A stretch of DNA of 36,354 nt from a virus, in the IMG/VR virus record IMGVR_UViG_3300028197_000061, positions 1 to 36,354 of that record; one strand, 5' to 3'. Of this stretch, positions 31,938 through 36,354 are shown one piece after another. Within the stretch, counting starts at the first letter, position 1. The number at the start of each line of letters is the position of its first letter. The translations under genes and the position numbers were made by a program. Under the pieces are notes generated by a model. The model saw nothing but the letters and a program-made list of their open reading frames with translations. It ran no database searches and had not been told where the DNA came from.

Positions 31938-32363
31938 ATGACTGATAAATTTAATGGTTTAGATGAAGCATTTAGTATAGCAGGAGAATTAATGCCTGCC
32001 GAAAAGAAAGAAATAGAACCAGTCAAACCTAAATCATTTTCTCCACAAGATATTCAAAAAGACTATGAGTATACCCGTGGTAACTTATACTCAATTATTG
32101 AAAAAGGTCAGGAAGCAATTAATGGTATTCTTGAACTTGCACAGGAAACTGAACAACCAAGGGCATATGAAGTTGCAGGTCAGTTAATTAAAAGTGTGTC
32201 TGATGCCACAGACAAACTGATGGAACTTCAGAAAAAATTAAAGGATGTAGAAGAGACTAATACTCAGAAGGGACCAACAAACGTCACTAATGCATTATTT
32301 GTTGGTTCTACTGCAGAGTTGCAGAAAATGATTAAAAAGGCAGACGAGAATATAAATAATTAA
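31938..32363 (+). CDS. 16: terminase small subunit gp16
   Basis: The position between gp15 and the large-subunit region, the 141-residue size (T4 gp16: 164) and the helical sequence identify the small terminase. RGNLYSIIEKGQEAINGILELAQ, PRAYEVAGQLIKSVSDATDKLMELQKKLKD and the C-terminal NVTNALFVGSTAELQKM are typical of marine T4-like gp16, whose central coiled coil forms the ring that recognises DNA and stimulates gp17. The last codons contain a perfect TATAAATA. Unlike in T4, gene 17 does not follow directly; three other genes intervene. Confidence 0.9.
   Translation: MTDKFNGLDEAFSIAGELMPAEKKEIEPVKPKSFSPQDIQKDYEYTRGNLYSIIEKGQEAINGILELAQETEQPRAYEVAGQLIKSVSDATDKLMELQKKLKDVEETNTQKGPTNVTNALFVGSTAELQKMIKKADENINN
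32351..32358 (+). promoter_or_regulatory. candidate late promoter, exact TATAAATA
   Basis: TATAAATA is an exact match to the T4 late promoter. It lies within the last codons of gene 16 and ends 13 bases before the ATG at 32372. The start would fall near 32364, leaving a very short leader with AAAGAG as ribosome-binding site. The exact match is the only support; the octamer can arise by chance in AT-rich DNA. Confidence 0.45.
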
Positions 32364-32371
32364 AAAAAGAG

Positions 32372-32704
32372 ATGGCGAAAGTAGTAAAAAACATAACTAT
32401 CCCACAAGGTTCTGATTTTTCAAAAACCTTTACGTCTTTAGAATCTGACGGTTCTGCTACAAATCTCACTGGATATTCTGCTGAGGCAAAATTAAAAAAA
32501 CACTCAGAAGCATTAGTATCACATTCTTTTACTGTTGGAATAACTTCAGCAACAGGTCAAGTTTCTATTGCAATGACTTCTGGTGTAACAACACCATTAG
32601 ATTCTGGTAGATATTATTATGATGTTAGATTAACTTCCTCTTCCGAAGCAAAATCAAGATTAGCAGAAGGAATGGCGTTAGTAACCGCAGGAATTAGTAC
32701 ATAG
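32372..32704 (+). CDS. small Ig-like or beta-sandwich virion protein (110 aa)
   Basis: The sequence (ITIPQGSDFSKTFTSLESDGSATNLTGYSAEAKLKK, then GQVSIAMTSGVTTPLDSGRYYYDVRL) has the pattern of the small beta-sandwich phage proteins that resemble the N-terminal domain of BppU-type upper baseplate proteins: IPQGS-x-F at the start, NLTGY-x-x-x-x-x-L, and a G-x-Y-x-Y-D-V strand near the end. These often accompany tail or head-fibre genes. It is separated from the fibre-like gene by four bases, so the two products may bind each other. The exact attachment site is not known. Confidence 0.6.
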   Translation: MAKVVKNITIPQGSDFSKTFTSLESDGSATNLTGYSAEAKLKKHSEALVSHSFTVGITSATGQVSIAMTSGVTTPLDSGRYYYDVRLTSSSEAKSRLAEGMALVTAGIST

Positions 32705-32708
32705 TATC

Positions 32709-34115
32709 ATGACTGTTGATTTAAAAGATTTTTTCTCCGCCATAGGTAAAGCGAAACAAGAAAAAGTGGACGAAGTTCGTTCTCTTGTGGGAGAAATTGA
32801 TATTGATTCAATGTTCTCTCAAGTTAAAGTATCCATAGAAGAAGATAATAAAAAGAAAAAAGAACAGAAAAAGCAGATAGTAGCATTAGAGTCTTGGTTA
32901 TATACTGAAGTAATAGAAGAAAAAGAAATTGTTGAAGAGTCTACTACCATAGTTGTTCCTGATGAGGAAGTGGAAGATGAATTAGTTGAAGATGTAGAAG
33001 ATACTGAAGATACTGAAGATGTAGAAGATACTGAAGATGTAGAAGAAGAAAACTTAGTAAATGATGATTCAGTTGATCAGGCACTAAAAATTCTTGAGAC
33101 TATCAAGTCAAAAGAAGAAATAAGAGAAAATGTAAGTGATCCAGAAGTTGTTAAAATTCGTCGTGAACTAGAGTATCTTAAAAATCTTGTTAATGCTCAG
33201 GGGGGCGGTGGTGAAGTTCGTCTTGAGTTCTTAGATGATATTGATAGAGATACCACAAAGGTAGATGGTAAATTTCTTAAGTATGAAGCATCCTCAGGAA
33301 AATGGATAGGTGTAGATGGTTCTTCAGATTTAGATAGTGTTCTCACGCAAAGAAACACTTCATCTAAAGGAATAAATGTTGGTGTAGTAACTGCAACAGG
33401 TTTAATTGTAGATCCTGTTGGTGCTGGAACTACATTTACTGAAGATATGGTTGTAGTTGGCAATGCTAGAGTCACTGATACTCTGAGTGTTGGAACAGCA
33501 ACAATTATTTTTGATGGTTCTACCGATACTTTAACCGTAGGAACTGGTGCAACAATATCATCAGCAGGTGAAATTAGTGCTTCGTCATATGTGGGTAGTG
33601 GAACAAGTATAACCGGAGTTATAGCAGAAGGATTATCCGGAACTCCAGATATTCAAGTTGATGTAATAACAGCATCTAGTGCAACATTTAGTGGAAATGT
33701 ATCTATTGCAGGCACATTGACATATGAGGATGTAACTAATGTTGATTCTATTGGAATTGTTACTGCTAGATCTGGTATTGAAATTGGTGGTCCTGTAATT
33801 CTCAATCTCAATACATCAACTTCAACCACAACATCAACTTCACAGGGTGCTGTAGATACATTTAGTGTTACTGATTATAGATCAGCAAGTTATCAGGTGC
33901 AGATAACAAGAGGCACAGAATATCACGTTACATCTTTAAATATTGTTCACGATGGAACAGATGTTTATGTTAGTGAATTTGGAACGATTAATACTGGTTC
34001 AGTATTAGCAACTTTTACAGCAGATATAAACTCTGGAAATGTAAGAATACTGGCAACCCCAACAACGGCAACATCTACAGTATTTAAAATGTATAGAAAT
34101 CTAATAAGAGCATAA
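32709..34115 (+). CDS. fibre-like virion protein with N-terminal coiled coil (468 aa)
   Basis: Residues 1-70 are charged and helical. Residues 86-122 are an acidic linker with repeated VEDTED units, followed by a helix (123-164) and a GGGG hinge. Residues 168-204 (VRLEFLDDIDRDTTKVDGKFL...SGKWIGVD) match a module found at the base of marine-phage fibres. Residues 220-360 hold strand repeats ending in TLTYEDVTNVDSIGIVTARSG (337-357), a signature of cyanophage fibre proteins. The C-terminal 80 residues contain IVHDGTDVYVSEFGTI and resemble units in the gp7-like protein. It is probably a trimeric fibre or whisker of neck or head. Its place between gp16 and gp17 is unlike T4, where the whisker gene wac lies before gene 13. 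Confidence 0.65.
   Translation: MTVDLKDFFSAIGKAKQEKVDEVRSLVGEIDIDSMFSQVKVSIEEDNKKKKEQKKQIVALESWLYTEVIEEKEIVEESTTIVVPDEEVEDELVEDVEDTEDTEDVEDTEDVEEENLVNDDSVDQALKILETIKSKEEIRENVSDPEVVKIRRELEYLKNLVNAQGGGGEVRLEFLDDIDRDTTKVDGKFLKYEASSGKWIGVDGSSDLDSVLTQRNTSSKGINVGVVTATGLIVDPVGAGTTFTEDMVVVGNARVTDTLSVGTATIIFDGSTDTLTVGTGATISSAGEISASSYVGSGTSITGVIAEGLSGTPDIQVDVITASSATFSGNVSIAGTLTYEDVTNVDSIGIVTARSGIEIGGPVILNLNTSTSTTTSTSQGAVDTFSVTDYRSASYQVQITRGTEYHVTSLNIVHDGTDVYVSEFGTINTGSVLATFTADINSGNVRILATPTTATSTVFKMYRNLIRA
32991..33035 (+). repeat. acidic tandem repeat in the fibre-like gene
   Basis: GATGTAGAAGATACTGAA occurs at 32991-33008 and 33018-33035 with an additional GATACTGAA between them, encoding D-V-E-D-T-E units. 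A further partial copy starts at 33036. Perfect copies suggest recent expansion by slippage. Confidence 0.8.
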
Positions 34116-34118
34116 ATA
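34111..34118 (+). promoter_or_regulatory. candidate late promoter before the 630-aa gene
   Basis: CATAAATA matches 7 of 8 positions of the T4 late consensus and contains the stop codon of the fibre-like gene (TAA, 34113-34115). It ends 23 bases before the ATG at 34142. Confidence 0.5.
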
Positions 34119-34141
34119 AATGAAAGCATTGTCTTGCTATA

Positions 34142-36034
34142 ATGTCTGAGAAGAAGTATTGTCGTCTTTGTAAAAGAAAAGAGACCAGAGAACATTGTTC
34201 TTATGGACCAAGACTATATGACAAGTATAGTGTAGATGATGCTACTGAAAAAGAAACTGCTGATGCAGCAGTTGAATCTGGTATTTCTGAAAATGACATC
34301 AAAAACTTCTCTAAAACCATTATTGAAAAGTCGAAAAGTGGTGATTCTTCTTTGCGTGACTGGTTTGGCAAGAGTCGCTCTAGTGATGGCAAGCCTGGCT
34401 GGGTTCAGTTGGGTGGCAAATACTCAGGTAAACCCTGTGCCAAACAACCCGGACAAACTACAAAACCAAAGTGCGGTTCTAGTAAGATGAAGCGCAATCT
34501 TGATAGTGATGAAGAACAAGCAGCATTCCGTCGTAAGCAAAAAGAAGATCCAAATCCAAATAGAAAAGGGAAGGCAATTAACGTGAAGACAGAAGAAACA
34601 CTCCACGAAGGTGATTATTGGAATCCCGATCCCGAAAAAGATCGTAAACTAGGTGGTCCTGGAGCAAACCAAAGAGCACGGGAAGATCGTGCTTCATCCT
34701 CATCTTCTTCTGCTAAGAAAGACGACTCTAAGAAATTGAGACCTGGTGAGTCTTATCTAGAGTATTCTAAGCGTCAGAAAGGTGGTTCTGCTTCTGTCAC
34801 ACCTAAGAAAAAATCTTTGCTAGGTAAGTTAGGTCTGAGAAAAGAAGAATTAGAGATTGATGAAGGTCACAAAAATCCTGAGAGTGTGAAAGGCATTGCT
34901 AAGGAACTTGATAAGGCTGTTGAGATGCACAAGAGTCAAGCAAAGAGACTCAGAAAATCTGGCGTATCTGAAGATTATGTTGATGAAGCATGTTGGAAAG
35001 GATATGAGAAGAAAGGTATGAAAACTATGTTTGGCAAGAGATATCCAAACTGCGTCAAGAAAAAGGCAAAGACAGAAGAAGTAGAACTTATTCAGGTTAA
35101 AGAAGAGGGTAAGAAAGACGCTTGTTACCATAAGGTCAAGTCTCGCTATTCTGTATGGCCATCTGCTTATGCTTCTGGTGCTCTAGTCAAGTGTCGTAAA
35201 AAAGGTGCTGCTAACTGGGGTAATAAAACAAAGAAAGAAGAAATAGAATTAACTGATGCATATGGAGAAACTTTTGCAGTAATTACTAACTTAATTGAAC
35301 CAGAACCAATTCAAGTTGTTAAATCTTCTGCAGATTATGATACCTATGAATTAGAGGAAGCAACTAGAGTAAACGCAGAGACAGGAAATCTTATTAACGT
35401 AATTCTAACCTGGAAAGGAAGAACTTATGGAATGAAGATGTTCTTCCCTCAGGTTAGAATGCCTAAAAGAACTGAAGTGCAAGCAGAAATGGAAAAAGTG
35501 TATCCAGGTTGCAGAGTAATGTATTTTAAGATTGTTGATAAACAACCTGGAGAAACATTTTTATATGTTTCTGAAGAAAGTCAAGTTGATGAGGCAGTAA
35601 AAGGTCAAGATACTGAAATGAGAAAAGCAGGATCTGCGGAAAGAAGATTGGGTGATAATCGCCTTGCCCCTTCAAAAGGAAAGGGATATGCTGACCAACA
35701 AAAACAATCCATTAATTATATGGATAGAAAAACCAAAAATAATAAAATTATTGTTGGTATGACTCACGAAGAAACTGAAGTTTCTGAAGGTGCTGCCTGG
35801 ACTAAGAAGTCCGGTAAGAATAAGGAAGGTGGTCTCAATGAAAAAGGACGTAAGTCTTACGAAGCAGAAAATCCTGGTAGTGACCTTAAGGCACCATCTA
35901 AAAAGAAGGGTAACAAAAGAAGGGCATCATTCTGTGCAAGAATGAAAGGTATGAAGTCTAAACTTACTTCTGCCAAAACTGCTAGAGACCCCGACAGCAG
36001 AATTAATAAATCTCTTAGAGCGTGGAATTGCTGA
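34142..36034 (+). CDS. mosaic of small basic Cys-containing phage domains (630 aa)
   Basis: The protein is a string of short segments, each with a typical marine-phage motif. A putative metal site CRLC...HC lies at 7-19. SLRDWFGKSRSSDGKPGW...CGSSKMKR (70-118) is DUF5872-like. GDYWNPDPEKDRKLGGPG (157-174) is followed by poly-Ser. ACWKGYEKKGMK...YPNC (283-304) and ACYHKVKSRYSVWPSAYASG (327-346) follow. An alpha/beta domain with LTWKGRTYGMKMFFP spans about 370-476, then MRKAGSAERR (493-502), and the DUF6321-like end with SFCARMKGMK and LRAWNC (551-630). DUF names are from memory. LHE/G157, IDE/G242 and LEE/A407 fit the (L/I)xE cleavage pattern of T4-type prohead protease. It may be a cleaved head-internal or scaffold-associated polyprotein, which is inference. 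It lies immediately upstream of gene 17. Confidence 0.6.
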   Translation: MSEKKYCRLCKRKETREHCSYGPRLYDKYSVDDATEKETADAAVESGISENDIKNFSKTIIEKSKSGDSSLRDWFGKSRSSDGKPGWVQLGGKYSGKPCAKQPGQTTKPKCGSSKMKRNLDSDEEQAAFRRKQKEDPNPNRKGKAINVKTEETLHEGDYWNPDPEKDRKLGGPGANQRAREDRASSSSSSAKKDDSKKLRPGESYLEYSKRQKGGSASVTPKKKSLLGKLGLRKEELEIDEGHKNPESVKGIAKELDKAVEMHKSQAKRLRKSGVSEDYVDEACWKGYEKKGMKTMFGKRYPNCVKKKAKTEEVELIQVKEEGKKDACYHKVKSRYSVWPSAYASGALVKCRKKGAANWGNKTKKEEIELTDAYGETFAVITNLIEPEPIQVVKSSADYDTYELEEATRVNAETGNLINVILTWKGRTYGMKMFFPQVRMPKRTEVQAEMEKVYPGCRVMYFKIVDKQPGETFLYVSEESQVDEAVKGQDTEMRKAGSAERRLGDNRLAPSKGKGYADQQKQSINYMDRKTKNNKIIVGMTHEETEVSEGAAWTKKSGKNKEGGLNEKGRKSYEAENPGSDLKAPSKKKGNKRRASFCARMKGMKSKLTSAKTARDPDSRINKSLRAWNC

Positions 36035-36041
36035 TTAATTT

Positions 36042-36354
36042 ATGAGTGATGTATATCTTGGTAATCCCCTTCTAAAGAAGGCAAATACTCCCATTGAGTT
36101 TACCCCAGAACAGGTTGAAGAATTTATTAAATGTAAACAAGATCCAGTTTATTTTACTAAAAAGTATGTAAAAATTGTGACCTTGGACGCAGGTCTTCAA
36201 CCTTTCTTACCTTATGATTTTCAAGAGAAGTTAATTAATAACTTTCACGGAAATAGATTTAATATTTGTAAGATGCCCCGGCAGACTGGTAAGTCTACTA
36301 CTGTGGTATCTTTTTTGCTGCATTATGCGGTATTTAATGCCAGTGTCAATATTG
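36042..36354 (+). CDS. 17: terminase large subunit gp17, 3' end outside window
   Basis: The first 104 residues are present. A linker region (PIEFTPEQVEEFIKCKQDPVYF) is followed by LQPFLPYDFQEKLINNFHGNRFN and the ATP-binding Walker A motif PRQTGKST (79-86), close to the RQ-x-GK-[ST]T of T4 gp17 and other large terminases. The full T4 protein has 610 residues with an N-terminal ATPase and a C-terminal nuclease; only the start of the ATPase is visible here. It begins seven bases after the 630-aa gene. Confidence 0.93.
   Translation, partial: MSDVYLGNPLLKKANTPIEFTPEQVEEFIKCKQDPVYFTKKYVKIVTLDAGLQPFLPYDFQEKLINNFHGNRFNICKMPRQTGKSTTVVSFLLHYAVFNASVNI

Overview
The window is a one-strand (+), AT-rich, densely packed stretch of a T4-like marine myovirus, most likely a cyanophage-type (Kyanoviridae-like) phage. 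T4 homologues occur in T4 order (25, 6, 7-like, 8, a large wedge/fibre protein, 13, 14, 15, 16, then 17), and they carry marine-phage features: a giant gp7-like protein, a DUF4815-type protein, GY-x-x-P-T repeat modules and small cyanophage-type basic proteins. The low GC would suit a Prochlorococcus, SAR11 or similar host, but nothing here proves the host. No tRNA, CRISPR, insertion sequence or integrase was seen.

Layout. Positions 1-1664 form a small early-looking cassette: a regulatory leader with sigma70-like promoters, two tiny ORFs, a GT-A glycosyltransferase-like gene with its own sigma70-like promoter, and a 45-aa very basic protein with its own promoter and a UACG-tetraloop terminator. 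Positions 1697-2593 hold a conserved-looking unknown protein and a 55-aa ORF. Positions 2637-28255 are the baseplate wedge block: gp25, gp6 with a Ser28 tail, a 4633-residue gp7-like protein, gp8, and a 2504-residue DUF4815-type protein at the gp9/gp10 position. Two overlapping small ORFs follow. Positions 28678-31931 are the neck and tail-completion block: gp13, gp14, gp15. Positions 31938-36354 are the packaging block, gp16 and the start of gp17. Three genes lie between the two terminase subunits: an Ig-like small protein, a coiled-coil fibre-like protein, and a 630-aa mosaic of small basic Cys-containing segments.

How it works together. gp25, gp6, gp7-like and gp8 should build the baseplate wedge; the 2504-aa protein is probably a peripheral wedge or fibre component. 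gp13 and gp14 complete the neck, gp15 caps the tail tube and sheath, and gp16 with gp17 package DNA. Candidate late promoters of the T4 type (TATAAATA family) lie about 13-24 bases before the first gene of each sub-block. Most touch or contain the preceding stop codon. The 5' cassette instead uses sigma70-like promoters with 17-bp spacers.

The most unusual biology is in the modular insertions. Several kinds of beta-rich module recur in gp7-like, gp8, the DUF4815-type protein, gp14, gp15 and the fibre-like protein. The giant gp7-like protein also carries a cupredoxin-like segment with an apparent type-1 copper ligand set and a YHYH-like domain. All family assignments come from reading the sequence and remembered family features; no searches were run.
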